Source: Methanobacteriota archaeon (GTDB lineage: Archaea; Thermoplasmatota; DTKX01; GCA-020343715). From it: a stretch of 5,654 nt of DNA. Position numbers and translations under genes: made by a program. Where the stretch lies: contig JAUVEQ010000205.1 of the NCBI GenBank assembly GCA_030594725.1, positions 1 to 5,654 on the forward strand, read 5' to 3'. Shown here one piece after another: positions 5,563 to 5,654 of this stretch. The notes beneath the pieces are model-generated. The model was not told the origin of the DNA. It ran no database searches and saw only the letters and a list, made by a program, of their open reading frames with translations. How positions within the stretch are numbered: the stretch's first letter is position 1; each line of letters opens with the position of its first letter.

Positions 5563-5654
5563 AGGGGTCAATGGGCGATATGGGGACGGTCGTATTTGAG
5601 AGTTTTCGTATCGTCAGACACGAGCCAGCTCCGAATGGCCGGAATTATGCCACT
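5559..5654. other. Right-edge region upstream of the coiled-coil gene
   Basis: This holds the putative promoter of the minus-strand gene. Two plus-strand frames are also open to the window edge, one from ATG 5548 and one from ATG 5571 (28 codons), so a divergent gene could begin here. Neither has a convincing ribosome site or recognisable protein motif, and open frames this short are common by chance. Confidence 0.35.
5593..5600 (-). promoter_or_regulatory. TATA-like box for the coiled-coil gene
   Basis: On the minus strand this reads CTCAAATA, the most A+T-rich patch close to the gene. Transcription about 26 bases on would start near 5570 and give a leader of about 20 bases carrying the ribosome site, so this gene would be leadered, unlike the first two genes. 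Confidence 0.4.

Overview
The window looks archaeal and most resembles a GC-rich euryarchaeote of the Thermoplasmata kind (uncultured or Methanomassiliicoccales-like). The reasons are TATA-type boxes about 26-30 bases before start codons with almost no 5' leader, few Shine-Dalgarno sites, a secreted-domain/TM/zinc-ribbon protein of archaeal style, and a UbiA prenyltransferase. The lineage is an inference; no rRNA or other phylogenetic marker is present.

Layout. Positions 1-183 hold no gene that can be supported. Four plus-strand genes follow: a xylose-isomerase/endonuclease IV-like TIM-barrel protein (218-1075), a UbiA-family membrane prenyltransferase (1128-2183), a 195-base AT-rich spacer with promoter-like boxes, a large single-pass membrane protein with an outside beta domain and an inside half made of two zinc ribbons and four TPR-like repeats (2379-4196), and a HAD-superfamily hydrolase (4260-4982). 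A coiled-coil protein (5010-5549) is on the minus strand and converges on the HAD gene with a 27-base gap. The last 105 bases hold its promoter region.

The genes do not form an obvious pathway. The first two each carry the same 9-base TATA-like element (AACCTTTAT) 34-35 bases before the chosen ATG, so they look separately transcribed and leaderless, and this decides both starts. The most distinctive object is the membrane protein: its inner half is an internal duplication of a zinc ribbon plus helical-hairpin unit, and all four hairpins keep Ala at TPR positions 8, 20 and 27. Gene 1 also holds an 18-base perfect palindrome and two perfect hairpins inside its coding sequence. No tRNA, rRNA, CRISPR array, insertion sequence or defence system was seen.
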